DNA from: Solea solea
Lineage: Eukaryota > Chordata > Actinopteri > Pleuronectiformes > Soleidae
Assembly (NCBI RefSeq): GCF_958295425.1
Contig: NC_081140.1
Span: forward strand, 8,253,698-8,317,697
Reading direction: 5' to 3'
Length of the DNA stretch: 64,000 nt
Made by a program: the position numbers and the translations under genes. The notes under the pieces were generated by a model. It made no database searches. It was not told where the DNA came from and saw only the letters and a list, made by a program, of their open reading frames with translations. Position 1 is the stretch's first letter, and every line of letters starts with the position of its first letter. Below, in pieces: positions 35,525 through 48,210 of this stretch.

Positions 35525-37505
35525 CATTTATAGTGACATCTGTTCCAATGGCATAATACACCGTGTAAAACAACACGTTACAATATTTACCTTCTATACA
35601 TGCGTAAAATACATGGAAACAATTGAATTCCCCTGTCATTAGAACAGATAATCATGTATTCCATGTGATTACGCTTTGATTCAGTCCCATGGTCTCAGGT
35701 GTATGTTTTTATAAGGAATAAGGTTGATTTAAAAAACAAACAAACAGTTGTTTCATTACTGTTCATATAGATAGATATATAGTCACTAATCAGTGACATA
35801 TCTAAGGCTGCGTTATCTCTTATTTCTCTGTGTTTTTATGCAATTCAATTTGGAAACTGGCCTTTAAAGGGCTACAATGCAAACATATCAATCCATTGAA
35901 AGGGAAAAAAAATAACATACCATATATAACTGCTATAATAGCAGCAGAATTGCATAGAATGTTATTTAAGTTTGCATGAGGTTAGAATATTTTTCCAAGA
36001 TGCAACACATGGTCTGTGTGAAAATGATGATTATTAAATTAAACTCAGTGATAAAGTGCAGGATGTGTTGAGCGAGGTGAAAGGTCACATGGAGAACAGA
36101 AGGCTTCATTAAAAATAACAAAACACAAAACAGATGGTTACGTGAAGAAGCACTGTGTATAATTAGTATTTTAAAAGTCCTGAACTGTGAGCATCAGGTA
36201 AATTCTGCATTGGAAATGAATTCCTACGACATATGGTGCGAGACAGACACAAACTGAAATACTTTCTTATTGCACAGTTTAGTGACTGAGTGATTAAAAT
36301 GTTCGACTACAGTAGTGGAAAATTGGATCAATTGATGGCTTAGAAATGCACCTGAATGCCCTTATTCAAGTCATTCTGCGAGTTTAGATTTAGCTGCATG
36401 CACATCAGCATCTCCATACAAAGGATTCGATGGACTAGACAAAAAAGCAATTACGATAGATAGAACGAATAAACACACAAATGAAAGGAAGAAGTAAGAC
36501 AGAAATGTGTGTACGTGTGCTGGTAAGGCATTGATATACAATAATGTTACATAACTTGGCTCTGATGAAGACTGATTTCAAACAGACCATATGCTGGCTA
36601 CTAATGTCACAAGAGAAGTGGCACAGTGAACAATGCAGTGACACTAGAATCAATGTAGCGCATTTTAATGTCTCTACGGTGACCACTAAGTGTTTATCGC
36701 AGCAGCGCTGTAGGTGATTAACCTCTGTTGTATTCCTGTTTGGGTTTCAGCCACCATCACCTTTGTCCTGATCTCTGATAAAATGGCGTTGAAATCTGCA
36801 TATTGCATACTTCCTACTAAAGCCATGATTTATACTCCATCACATGAAACTTTTAAATGTGTCCAGAGACGCACACGTGTTACATTTACATTAGTCTTGT
36901 AGCTCGTAATTTGTTGAGCAGTGTGACAGGCTGTTACCATCTTCATGTAGACGTTTCATATTCAACTGTCGGACCAAATACTCTTCTCCCCGTCGCTCTC
37001 TTAATTGTTTCGGAGCTGCAGTGACCACTCCCCCTTTCTTGTGCCCCTGTTGTCCTTTCAATAAAAGTAAAATTCTAAATGCCTTACCCCCTCAAACAAT
37101 ACATTAATCAAATCCAGCTCTTATGAACACAATGGGAACAAAACGGATATGGACACAAATAAACAAGCTGACAGAACCAATCAGGACGATACAATGTAAA
37201 CTGCAACTTGAAAGAGCCCTGAAGTGTGTGTGTGTGGTTACGATGGAGATGACGGAAACCTTTCACTGGAGCATGAATTAAAAAAAAAAAAACATTGCAT
37301 GACTCATTGAGTTAACTCAAGTGACAATTATCAAAAGTGGCAAGTGTCAAAGTATAAATCAGGCTTTAGAGACTGCCCATCAGGAGCTGATTAGGCAATT
37401 AACTGGGACTGGCAAAACTTATCAGACTGTAAATTGTATCGCGTGAACTATAGGATAAACAGAATCTATGCAAATCAACGTGCCAATAACAGAGGACATT
37501 TTCAA
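35525..37505. other. Unique non-coding stretch, no gene seen
   Basis: A good splice-acceptor-like stretch (TGTATTCCTGTTTGGGTTTCAG-type, ending at 36750) precedes an unrecognised 62-codon frame. No donor-flanked coding exon could be supported. Poly-A at 37279-37290. Confidence 0.45.
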
Positions 37506-37509
37506 TTAA

Positions 37510-37932
37510 AGGAGTACTTCATCAATATGCATTTAGCTTTGTATTATTTAGGGGCAGTATTTTAGAAAAACTTGTGCTTCCCAAAATCAGTTTCCCCTGA
37601 GTTGAGAAATATCTTCATTCTTTTTTTTTTTTGGTTACATGCCCACAAGTGACACTTGGTCCAAGGCTTGAAACTGCAACGCTAATGCCGCACTTTTTAG
37701 AGCCACTCGTAAGGGAACGGGACCTCATTTCCAGAATGTAAACAGTGTCCGCCATCTTTGCTAACAGTTATGCTAACAGGACCAAGTGTCACTGGTGGAC
37801 ACGTAACAAAGAAAAGAATGAAGATATTTCTCAACTCAGGGGAAACTGAGGTTGGGAAGCACAATTTTTCAAAAATACTACGCCTATTCTAGTAATACAT
37901 AGCTAAATGCAAATCAGTGAATTATTGAAGTA
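37510..37932. mobile_element. TTAA-flanked MITE with ~145-bp inverted repeats
   Basis: The element is bounded by TTAA at 37506-37509 and 37933-37936. The two arms mirror each other over roughly 145 bases. They include a perfect 37-base match between 37588-37624 and the complement of 37813-37849, and further blocks such as GCATTTAGCT and GACACTTGGTCC. The unpaired core of about 110 bases contains GTGTCCGCCATCTTTGCTAA. The TTAA target is typical of piggyBac and Kolobok elements, so a non-autonomous member of one of these is likely. If transcribed it would fold into a very long dsRNA stem. Confidence 0.85.
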
Positions 37933-37936
37933 TTAA

Positions 37937-39224
37937 GATGCATCTGTGCTAATTTTATGTACCGGCAATATACAGTTTTGACTAAGGCCTTAGTTTTAGA
38001 CAAAGATGACAGGACTGAAACGACTACATTAACGTGGCCCCGAGGTGATTCATATTGAAAACACAATCTTGATGTGTAATCAGTTTTCATGTCTTTTAGA
38101 TTGATTCCCCCTTTCATTAAAGCTTTGCTAATGTTTTTACCTGCTATTATAAATGTGCCCTCCTATCTCACAGCTACCGGCAACAAGAGCCTCATTTATT
38201 TCACTAGCAAGTCTTAACTCTGCTTCCACATGATACTTCCATAAAAGATAAATTAGCATAGAGATTGAAAGTAGACATGGAATGAGTACGTATAAGCTCA
38301 TTTTATTCCCTATTTCACTGCCAATATTGCCCTGTCCTACTGACAAAAAAAGGTGTTTAATTTTCAACTCTCTGCTCTGACCTAGGCTATGACTGATTGG
38401 TGAGAAAATTCATCATACGAAAGACAAATGTCCTTTTCCCACTTTGTGCTCATTCTGTGTGCTATGAACAACTTTTCCGAACAATTCTTGTACTCTTTTT
38501 GAATCAAAGCGAAGTATATTTTGCTTTCATCATTTTTGTTAAGTTTCAGATCACATGTTTTTGTACTGAAATGTCCTTATGTAAACATAGAAAAATCAAA
38601 TAGGGCTTTTAAATCACTTTAAATGTTTACATATGTATGGCACATCCTTTAGAGTGAGTCAACAAAGTACTGCATAGCTGCATTACTTTGATTTAACATT
38701 CTTTAATCTACATTTCTCACACGGAATGTTCCTTTGTGGTTGTTTTTAAGCACTCCTCTGATGTTCATCATCTTAAATGCTGGGCAAAAATAGGAAATGA
38801 ACGGAAACAACCTTAATATAAAAGCGGCATTTGAAACAGGAGCACATGCAAAACATAAAAAATAAAGAGCCCTAAACCATCGCTATCTTGATCGAAAGTG
38901 ACAGTGCTGTATTGCGTTTGACTACACTCGGCCGGTCCCAGTGGCAGATGAATAGAAATAGAGAATATCAGTCTTCACCTTCAATCCTTCAATAAAGACA
39001 ATAGTCAGCCTGAACACATGGGAGGAGATGAAAGGTGAGAGTGATTCGATGTGGCAATAATTTTCCCCCTGCGGCAGCATTTACCGTGTTTCATTCAGTA
39101 ATGCTTAATCTTTCAGGGGACACTGCTTGACTAGTCAGCCGTTAAGGAAAGAACTAAGGGGATTATGAAGGCACTGAGCAGGCACTGTTCAGGCTGCATG
39201 GGAGGCAGGGAGAGATGAAGGGGG
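37937..39224. other. Unique non-coding stretch, no gene seen
   Basis: Low in repeats. The block 39020-39130 is compact unique sequence flanked by simple repeats. No coding motif. Confidence 0.5.

Positions 39225-39272
<48 letters not shown>
39225..39272. repeat. (GA)n microsatellite
   Basis: About 22 units with a GATA interruption near the start. Confidence 0.95.
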
Positions 39273-39274
<2 letters not shown>

Positions 39275-39645
39275 GCTGCAGCAGGGTGATAGAGAGATAG
39301 CAGAGAGGATGTGAGAGTGAAAGGATGGATGAGACATTATCAGAGGATAGTAACAGAGATATGAGGACAGTGCAGAGTGGGAGAGGAAGGAGGGGGGAGG
39401 GTGGATTTATTCAGATGTTGGCCGTGCAAGCCAGCACTAAAGATTTAAAATCAGCCCGTCTGCCTGCACCATGCTAATGGAAAAACATCAGTCATGACGA
39501 GAGAGCCAGAGATAAATACATCATGGCAACTGGGAGGCTGATGGTAACACTTCCTTTGAGAGTCTCTCTGTGTACATTTAGTCACCAGACACATTAATTG
39601 TTTGAAAGAATGTTTTGACTGGAGTTTAACATTTTACTCTTGCCT

Positions 39646-39788
<143 letters not shown>

Positions 39789-42367
39789 ATGTCAAATATT
39801 GTCATGTGATTCATTAAAAATCACAAATGCAATTGTATTAATACAAAAAAATACAACACAATATAACTTTTTTTTTTTTTCTTTTCGTACTTCTCAGTTT
39901 ATAAAGTAATATTAAGAGGCACGTGTTAAAGGTATAAATTGTTTGCATAAACTTTACAAGACCATGCCTGTTTTGCCATTGAATTGTACTGGTTCATGTG
40001 GTCAGCTGACCACTGCAACTCTGCTGAGAGACTGTAATGTACTGGGAAGACACGGCATCAAAATAGTCCTTTATACCACTTTAATCCATACTCACTGTCC
40101 TGAGAAGCCCTCTACTCAGGAAACATAACTTAAAACACCTAATGTATGTGGGTGGACCATGAGTCAGCATGTTGTTTAAATTAATCTAATTAATTTGCTT
40201 AGTGGAAGTCTGAATTTACAGTAGCTGAGCAGAATTATAACACATACACACACACCATATTATGAGAGGAGGTAAACTGAGCTGTGGCTCTCCTTTGGCC
40301 GATTAAGCAGAGCAGAGTCATAAAGGAGCCAGGTCAGGCAAATAAATATTAAACGACCATAGCAGGGCATTGGGGAGATGGTGGCGCGGAAGAGGCCTGA
40401 TGGTCTGATGCTGGCCTCCATACATCAATTACGCAACACTGGACATTTGTCATTTGAATGGCTCTCTGTGATGGCTGGCTATTGGTAAAGCTATTTGGCT
40501 AGGAATCGTAGGTTAACTGGCATCCGCACCAGGCATTTGAGAGATGTTTATGGGAAACTGTAAAAGCATATTTATGTGGATCTATAAGGATCTAATTGAA
40601 GGTTGTTTATCAGAGGGTTTTAATAAAACAAGGGTGCATTTTTGCCTATGCTGGTGTCTGTGACATAAGATCTCAGTCAAGGGATAATTTAGTACGCCGA
40701 AGGAAAGTAGGATAATGCATCTCCAAGGACTGAAGAGGCAACAATATCTGTAAAGACGGAAGACAAGCTTGCAAAAAAGAAGTAAGCCTCATGTTAATTA
40801 TAGGCTGTAAGCTTTGAACATATATTTTACTAAAAATGTTGTTCCAATAATGGCGTAGAGTTGTTATTAAATGTATTATCCACCACAACTCTTTTCAAAC
40901 TAAAGCTGAACTGCAGTGCTCACAATCAGGCCATGCAACACACGGGGATTTGTTGTTGTTGGCTTTGAACACCTGCAACGCTGAGCACCTGAAAACAATC
41001 GAATACACCAGCTGCACATGCCAGGCTCATGCACATACACAGCTCGACTAAACAACAATAACCGGGTTACATAAAAGGCAAACAAGGACCATATTACCTC
41101 AATTGACTCTTAGGATTATCACGATTTGCATATCAGTTCCGTAAATAATCTGCCTGGTGTCTGCCTCACAAAGGCTGTGACTTTGCAAAGAGCAGAATCC
41201 CGAGACCTTGAAACCTACATTTAAATAGGCATGTTGATTAAGGCCATCCCCAGTATACATCAGCTCCTGGGATTCTCTGTACTCTACACCTTCATACTCA
41301 CACATGTGCACACGCGAAGCAAAGCACACAACACGGAGCTAATTCTTCTAACCTTCAGCCGACCGCAACTTCACGTGCTCATGCATAACGTCAATTATCT
41401 GTTTATATTACAGCAGCCTTTATGACTGCGACTATTTTTAAGCATTGCAGTGAAAGCATAAAGGATAGTGTGAATCAGTGGAGCGGGTACAAGGCTCAGT
41501 ATAAAGCTATACTAAGAGGTAAAGTAGCATGAGCACAACTTTTTTCTTTTGACCTGACTGGCAGATATCCAGGTTCTCCACACCGCCTCTTCTCTATGTG
41601 ACTATCAGCAGCCATAACACACAAAAAATAATATCTAACCCCAAAGGTGTTTCATCTGTGCTGGTCCACAGCTTGTGCAATATGTGTGTTTGAGACCATA
41701 TGTGTGTACATGGCCGTACAAAAAAAAAGTCCAGATCAAAGCGCCCCATGCCGTCTATGTCCAGCCAACTTGGCAGGCTGATTATTAAACTCCCATCTGA
41801 GCTGCAATTCAAAGAGTGGAAAAAAAGGAAGCTGAAGTGTTATGTGTGGATACCGATACAAGGAAAGCAAAGGAAAATAAATTGTAGTAAAAAAGGGAAA
41901 AAAGACCAGGTCAAAGTAGGACAGAGATGACCTGAGCTATTTATTGTATTAATTTATTTATCTGGTCTTAACTGCAACATTCATCAGTCTTCAACACAAG
42001 CAAAATGCCTCTTTATCAGTTTTGGATGCTGTTTTGGCCAAAGCTATGTCATGATTTTGACAGTGTCAAATATGTTTAAAAAACAAAACAAAACAGTCCT
42101 ACACTGTCAAGCAACCTGATTCAAATAACATGTATTACCACTGACGTGATATTTGTTCCTAACATGCAGTTTACTTGCTGTCAGATGCAATCGTCTTTCA
42201 TTCAAAGAAAATTCTACTGGATTGAAATAAAAATAAAAAACTAGATGCCAGCATGTGATCCACATACAGTAATATGTCTAAGCACAATTTTGGTTCTGTG
42301 CATGAATCAAAACAGAAAGAAAAAGATGGTGTCATGAAAGTGGAAGAATCGAACTGGACGCAGGATG
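39789..42367. other. Unique non-coding stretch, no gene seen
   Basis: Contains a T-run at 39869-39880. The block 40160-40640 is unusually free of simple repeats and has ATTAATCTAATTAATTTGC-type homeodomain-like sites, so it is a reasonable candidate for a conserved non-coding element, unproven here. No coding exon recognised. Confidence 0.45.
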
Positions 42368-42411
42368 GAAGAAAGAGAGAGAGAGACAGAGAGAGACAGC
42401 GAGAGAGACAC
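42368..42411. repeat. Degenerate (GA)n tract
   Basis: GA units broken by GACA and GCGA. Confidence 0.85.
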
Positions 42412-42628
42412 AAAGAAAGCCTTGCACCTTGACTTCAATCAGCACTTGTTGTTTGCCAACAGCCACAGTCTCCTTGCACCTGAGGTCAACAGGGTCAGTC
42501 CAATTGCAGCCCAAGCTCTTTCAGACTCTCTCATACTGGAGATGTGCATATGAAGCAGATCTACTGACTGCACATTCAAAAACACATTTGACCCCCCTTC
42601 CTGTGAGAATGCAGCTTGGGGTTAATTC

Positions 42629-42659
42629 AGTGTCATAAATCTTTACGGAAACAGAGCAA
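42629..42659 (+). repeat. Dispersed 31-mer, copy 2
   Basis: Second copy of the block at 39758-39788, same strand, one mismatch (GGAAACAG against GGAACCAG). Flanks are unrelated to those of the first copy. Confidence 0.85.
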
Positions 42660-43019
42660 CAAAGAAGCGGGGAACTCGTCGATAACTTAGACAAAACGAG
42701 GGCGTGGAAGAATCGGGCCACTCGGCCTGTTCAGACTTGACAAAATCTGTCCAGCCAAAATACGACGTGTGAATCAATTCACTACACACAGTCATCTTTT
42801 GGGTTTTAACTATTTGGAAATACATATAAATCATCGAGGTCATACTCATATATCTGGCTAAATAAAGGTGTTGCTGCTCTATAATAATGGAAGAGGGATT
42901 GTGGGGGATCCTCACTGTGGACTCCAGGCAGGCCAGTGTCCAATTACACACAATTACATGCATTGACCAACCATGTAGATCCAAGCAGCTGCAATCTTAC
43001 AACATAAGTACAGACACAT

Positions 43020-43274
43020 ACTTGTGTCTCTGGACCTTGTCAGGACCAAAACCTGGTCCTAATGATGCCAAACCTCATTTGTATGGCAATTGCTATTTTT
43101 TTGTGGGGCTACAATTTGAATTGTGGTTATAGTTTAAGGTGAGTAGACATTATTATGGTGAGGGTTAGAGATAATGCTTTGTATAGGCTGTCCAAATGAA
43201 TGGAAGTCAGTGCATGTCCTTTAATGGGTAGCTGCACAAACCTGTGTGTGTGTGTGTTTGTGTGTGAGAGAGAG
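43020..43274 (+). repeat. (GT)n-anchored dispersed repeat, copy 3 (most complete)
   Basis: The order is TGGACCTTGTCAGGACC, 'AACCTGGTCCTAATGATGCC', AACCTCATTTGTATGG, 'TACAATTTGAATTGTGGTTA', GTTTAAGGTGAG, GGTGAGGGTTAGAGATAATG, CCAAATGAATGGAAGTCAGT and CTGCACAAACCTGTGTGTGT. It contains both halves seen separately in copies 1 and 2. It ends in a GT tract that changes to GAGAGA. No long frame or terminal inverted repeat is obvious. Confidence 0.75.
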
Positions 43275-43484
43275 ATGCTTACTCCTGTTGTCTTCCAGTT
43301 TCAGACAATATCTTGTCAAAACAGATTTCCCGAGCAAGAGAAAGAAACCCATCCCCGCCTCTAAACTTCTTTTATAAGTAATCTGACAATATCATTCTGC
43401 CAGTTCCTTCGCCAAGCTCTGCCCAGAGGCAACCCTCTACACAAAACCAAAAGAAGAGCTGGGGCAGAGTCTGTTTAAAGGCAA

Positions 43485-43529
43485 AAGGAGAGGGGAGGAG
43501 AGGAGAGGAGAGGGGAGGAGAGGAGGTGG
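43485..43529 (+). repeat. (GGAGA)n purine minisatellite
   Basis: Units of GGAGA and GGGGAGGAGA over 45 bases, all purine on the plus strand. Mirror-like polypurine tracts of this kind can form triplex (H-DNA). Confidence 0.85.
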
Positions 43530-44063
43530 TGCTGACTGTCCACTGAATGGGTCAATATATCATTATACCCCTTTGTTGCACATACAGCACAATACACACT
43601 GACGCTCACACATACACATACAAAGCCACATTTTCTATTAAGCTCCATTTATGCCTAAAAGTTAAGTGGAGTCAACAGAACGTTGTCCTTCACTTGTCAA
43701 CACTGGAAACAACCCCCCCCCCGAGGCACTGTCAACATGACATGATGGACAACTGAGGCACTTTTATTATTGTTGTGTTTTTTTGACGTTGCACAATGAA
43801 ACACACTGTGAGACCAAAACAGCTCCTGGTTTAATAAGTACTGCACTTCAGTATAACCCTGCAACTTAAAGTTTGATTATAGCACTCCCATTCTCCTCCC
43901 ATTTAGACGCTTGTTGGCATGTTTTAAACAAAGTGACATGAGATATTTCTCCAGGCCAAGCAATCAGCCCGAACCCAGATTAATGCAGGCTGAACTATCA
44001 GCCTCTACTGGCACTGCACTTGCACAAGAGAAAAAGAAAAAATGCCTTTCAGATTGTGTTTAT
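43530..44063. other. Unique non-coding stretch, no gene seen
   Basis: C-run near 43713-43722. No coding evidence; the frame at 43911-44270 runs into the antisense LINE. Confidence 0.5.
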
Positions 44064-44545
44064 CTTCTTTTTGCTTCTCCCTTTAGGGATCGCCACAGTG
44101 GACCATGTGCCTCCATCTTGCCCTGTCCCTCGTGTCCTCTTCTGTTACACCAACTGTCCTCACATCTTTCTCTTTTCATTCAGCCCTGTCCATCATCAAC
44201 CCCCTTTGTCTATTATAATCACTATCCCTCCCTCTGCACGTGGCCAAACCATCCAAACCGTTCAACCTGAGATGTCACCTCGAAATTTCTTATGTCCATC
44301 CAGGTCATTCCCAATGAAAATCTCAGCATCTTTAGCTCTGCCACCTCCGGCTCCGCCTCCTATCTTTCAGTCAGAGCCACCGTCACCAAGGCCATACATC
44401 ATAGCATGTCTCACAACCGCCTCGCAGACCTTCCCTTTCAATTTGCTGCTATCCCTCCGTCACACATCACCCCTGACACTCATCTCCATCCACTCCAACA
44501 TGTCTACACTCTCCTCTCCGCCTCTCTTGTGCAATGTCCACTGGT
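44064..44545 (-). mobile_element. RTE-like LINE ORF2 C-terminal fragment, decayed, minus strand
   Basis: The minus strand encodes the end of a reverse-transcriptase ORF2 known from fish RTE-like LINEs. It reads 'VSGVMCDGGIAAN', a stop, then 'KGKVCEAVVRHAMMYGL'; after a one-base frameshift 'VAELKMLRFSLG' and 'TWMD'; then 'VERFGWFGHVQR'. It ends with the tail AAGATGGAGGCACATGGTCC and GTGGCGATCCCTAAAGGGAG. WFGHVQR is a hallmark of this C-terminal region. At least two stops, a frameshift and an internal deletion just before WFGHVQR make it non-functional. The 192-codon plus-strand frame here is its antisense shadow. Confidence 0.85.
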
Positions 44546-45162
44546 TTGTGTGGTTTGATTTATTTAATAAGAGAAAATTAGCAAATGTACTCACCTAAGA
44601 GTGGAGAAAAACAAACACAACTGTGGGTGCTCCCAAGAGAGCCCTGTGCCTGCATGCATTCACCTGAGTTTTTGTCTTCAATGACACAATAAACAGAAAA
44701 CTGTATTTTTGTTACTTCACAGAGGTTTGATTTATATAACAAATAAGATAAAGCGCCTTTAGAAAACCCGGTGGTCTATGTCTCGAACCTGTCATAGAGC
44801 GAGAGGCGTACAAGCACAGAGAATTGATTTCAACCTGCGACAAAGCGATGGGTCAAGTGATGGTGAAATGTTAGTGGTCATCAATACAGACCCTTCAAAT
44901 CAGCCTGCTATGGCTCACTGGGTGCTAATCACCCATAACACCAGGTCCATATCTTTAATCAGGAATTGATTTCTTTCTCTATGCTTGTAGTGTTTTTAAG
45001 AATGTCAATAAGTCTCATGGATATGGCACTGGAGTTCAACGTCGAAGCTAACAGCAGATGAAGGATGCAAGGTGCTTAATAACCCAAAGTATTTTTTAAC
45101 ATTTATATATGGAATAAAGTGAGTCTGACCAATGAGAAAGTGGCATTTTATGGTGTTGCTAG
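44546..45162. other. Unique non-coding stretch, no gene seen
   Basis: No repeats or coding motifs recognised. Confidence 0.5.
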
Positions 45163-45520
45163 CGCTGCAACTAACGATATATAATAATCGATGAATCTGT
45201 TGAATATTTTCTCGATTAATCGATTAATCATTTGGTCCATAAAATATCAGAAAACCTTAACAAATGTCGATCAGTGTTCGTCAAACCTGGAAACGATGAT
45301 GTTCTCAAATGTCTGGTTTTGTCCACAAACCAAAATGATTGACTTTTAGTGATTTCTTTGTTATCCAGAGCAAAGAAATGAAGAAAATATTCACATTTAA
45401 GAAGCTTAAACAATTTGAAATCTTGTTTTAATCATAAAAAAAGCTTTGATTATCAAAATAGTTGTCAATTAGTTTAGTAATCGTTTAATAATCGATTCAT
45501 CGATTAATTGTTTCAGCTCT
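45163..45520. mobile_element. MITE with CTGCAAC...ATCGATTAATCG inverted ends
   Basis: The left end GCGCTGCAACTAACGATATA then ATAATCGATGAATC is mirrored by the right end ATCGATTCATCGATTAATTG then TTTCAGCTCT. The inner portion has TATTTTCTCGATTAATCGAT, GTCGATCAGTGTTCGTCAAA, TGTCTGGTTTTGTCCACAAA, ATATTCACATTTAAGAAGCT and TATCAAAATAGTTGTCAATT. These are blocks of a very widespread fish MITE that I recognise but cannot assign to a superfamily. It is about 360 bp and looks full length. The 61-codon minus frame inside is incidental. Confidence 0.8.
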
Positions 45521-47384
45521 CAGGCTAAACATGTACAATGTGATTGCATCTTTATGTATAGAAAGTATTATCACACATTAGTTTCTTACAGGAACACTGA
45601 CTTAGAAAGTCAAAGGATAAACATAATCATTTATTTATTTATATTATTATAATAATAATAATAAAAAAAATATGCTAATAGCTGAAACACAGCAAGCACG
45701 TTCCAGTGTTTAACTAGCTGAGTGACAGCTTACCCTTTGGGAGAGAAAGTACTATATTGAACAGCAGGTGATAATACGCAAAATAAATTACAAGCTTTTT
45801 TTATTATGCAGATTCATTCATTACATGCAAATAATCAGAGGAAAAACAAACACGAGCACAACACTGTACGATTGTCTTCATTCTATTTCTAAGCCACATC
45901 TTCCCCGTTGGTCAGAACGATTCAAGAGCAACTAGACATACACACATTCAGCTCTTCCCCCAGCAGCACGGCGGTAAAGATAAATTGCATTAACAATAAT
46001 GAGTGCAACAGTGGAAACGCAGCCGAGCCGTGCGTCGAGACAAAACAGTTAATTGTATTGTGTCCGATCCATAAGCTATTCCAAATAAAACATTTAACCA
46101 ACACCTCTGAGAGACGTGAGGAAATAAGAGACTGTGTGCGTAAGAAAATGAGCTGTAGGAATAAGTGTTACTGAACTAAACACCACCACCACCACCACTT
46201 TATCCAACAAACAAAAAAAGGCCTTTATCTATCTATCTGTTCACCCATTCACCCGTCTGTCTGTCTGTCTGTCTGTCTGTTCTCAAGATGTGTCCATTTT
46301 ATTTAGGGTGTACTATATTGATTTATTTACTCATCTAAGTGACAGATTCATGGCCCTGTGTGGCCCGAGTTTCACCCCTCTCCCTGTCAGCTGCCAAAGC
46401 CATTGTTTTCATCACAAAGAGCCATAAAAGCAAGACCAACTCCCGCCCTTCAGTTTCCACCTAATCATCACTTCACCGCTTGATAAGGACACACATAAAA
46501 GGGGTGAATTATTTGACTCAGGTAAAATTGAGCTTTTCATCACGTCATCGCTGAAGGATATTTCGCAAATCCCAGCGCCGACTGATTCCGTGCGTCGGGC
46601 GACATTGACCCGTGGAAGATGTTTTCCACCGTTATTGTGGTTCGAGGTGAAGTAAAAGAACGAGGTTCGGGACAAAGAATTTTGATATATGGCTTAAAGG
46701 TTTCATTGCATGACCTTAAGTTGAAGTACAAGTGTCTACTTACGAGGTGAATTCAACGGATCAGCATGCGGCCATTGAGAGTGGAATGTGTTAGTGATGA
46801 AGATACACATTTGACCTCTTCTTCTTGTAAGAAAAGATGCTTTTCGTACTTTAAAGTGAACTAAATATTAAATATAAAATAGCAGACGGCAACTTTTGGT
46901 TCTGTAAAATCACCTTGAGCACTTCTACTGATGGGAACGGGCATGGTCTTTATTCCAGAGCCAAAAGCAGGCATGAAAAATCTTTATTTCCTACCGTGTG
47001 TAACCCAGCCAGAATTTACGACTTACATATCTAACATTGCTTTATACCACCGTCAAAATTGTAGAGCTCAAAAGCTGTGGGCTGAGTTGGGATCGTCCAG
47101 AACCTTTAACTGACTCAGAGAGTAACACAATTGGTTTGCTAAAGATGTGTGTGTGTGGGGAAACAATTGTCACCATATCGTTTAAACTTGAAACAAAAAG
47201 GGTTAATGAGATCAAATAATGAGGTTTTTCCCCCTCCAAGAGTAAGTGTATAATATAGGGAGAGGTGAATCCTTGCATATTGTGAATGTGAGTATGGTCA
47301 TTACAATATCAGCTGCAGAAAACCTGCAACATTTTCTATGAGCTAAATTCTTTCAAATATTTTGTGCCTTCTCAACTCAGGTCA
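45521..47384. other. Unique non-coding stretch with two short tandem tracts
   Basis: Contains (CCA)6 at 46181-46198 and (CTGT)6 at 46255-46281. A (TAA)n-like patch lies at 45645-45665. No coding evidence. Confidence 0.5.
46255..46281. repeat. (CTGT)n microsatellite
   Basis: About 6.5 perfect units, preceded by a short TCTA run at 46226-46239. Confidence 0.9.
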
Positions 47385-47800
47385 GTGTTGATATTTAAAG
47401 CCGTGGTGCGTAACTTTCAACAAACTGCTGCAGAGTTTTGTTTTCTGTGGTGACGTTCCCTCGTTGCACACGGAGCAGGCAGAGACGGATTCATACATTT
47501 GCACCATGGCTTAAAAAGACCGAGAAGCGTGAAGACAAAGTTTCTGAAGGAGCACAGATCGATCTGGACGTTCACTGAAGGACTTGACGATCACATTTTT
47601 ATCACGCGTTTTGGCTTCTCGCAAACGTGATCAAGCGAAATTGAAAATGTGCGCTCTGCCAACAGAGGACAGAAGCAAATCAAGCTCTACCAAAAACAAC
47701 TGCCTGACCACGTGCTTGCATGTGCCAGTCACAGCTGAGGCCACGTTCCTTAACCACGGGGGGCATTAGACAGATACAACACATAAGGTAGTGTGCGATG
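47385..47800. mobile_element. Possible decayed DNA-element interior
   Basis: The segment starting 'TTTAAAGCCGTGGTGCGTAA' and containing ATCACATTTTTATCACGCGT, 'AATGTGCGCTCTGCCAACAG' and AACCACGGGGGGCATTAG reads like repeat consensus I associate with fish genomes. It is CpG-richer than its surroundings. I could not find a second copy or terminal inverted repeats in the window, so this is a weak call. The 61-codon frame at 47584 shows no domain. Confidence 0.3.
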
Positions 47801-47947
47801 GATTGCTTCCCATTATTTTCAGCTTTCCAGTTCTCACAGTTGTCAAAAAAATAATAGCATTTTTTAAGAGAGACATGTGTTGGACTGACATGATCCAAAA
47901 TAAAAACCATAACCCTAAAAATAACAATTAAAGCAACATCCTCTACC

Positions 47948-48210
47948 ACCAACAACCAACGATGACATCAAGTGCAACACAACAGACAATGGAGGATCAA
48001 CTGCTCCACTCGGTTTGTGACCGTTTGTTTCAATAAGACGTCAAGCTTAGCATGAGAATAGCCTGCAGACGTTGAAGAGAAAGACGGCTGGAAAAATGAC
48101 TGGAAAGCCTGTTGCCTGAAAGGAAAGGCTGGTTATTTTGGTACCATTCATAATGGAAATGCAAAAAATACATACCATACTGTGCCAAACCAAACTGTTC
48201 CACTTGATAG
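47948..48210. mobile_element. Family M3 MITE, copy 2, left half missing
   Basis: Matches the inner and right part of the element at 33182-33964. Shared blocks are CAACACAACAGACAATGG, AAGACGTCAAGCTT, ATGAGAATAGCC, 'GGCTGGTTATTTTGGTACCA', ATAATGGAAATGC, and CCAAACCAAACTGTTCCACT. The last block is the mirror of the left end of the first copy, showing that both are terminal inverted repeats of one family. The central few hundred bases are deleted compared with that copy. Confidence 0.75.

Noticed and set aside
36714..36902. Possible exon after a good acceptor-like TTTGGGTTTCAG
   Set aside because: The frame has no recognised domain and no clear donor follows before the stop.
44020..44598. 192-codon Pro/Ser-rich plus-strand frame
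   Set aside because: It is antisense to a decayed RTE-like LINE ORF2 with recognisable motifs on the minus strand.
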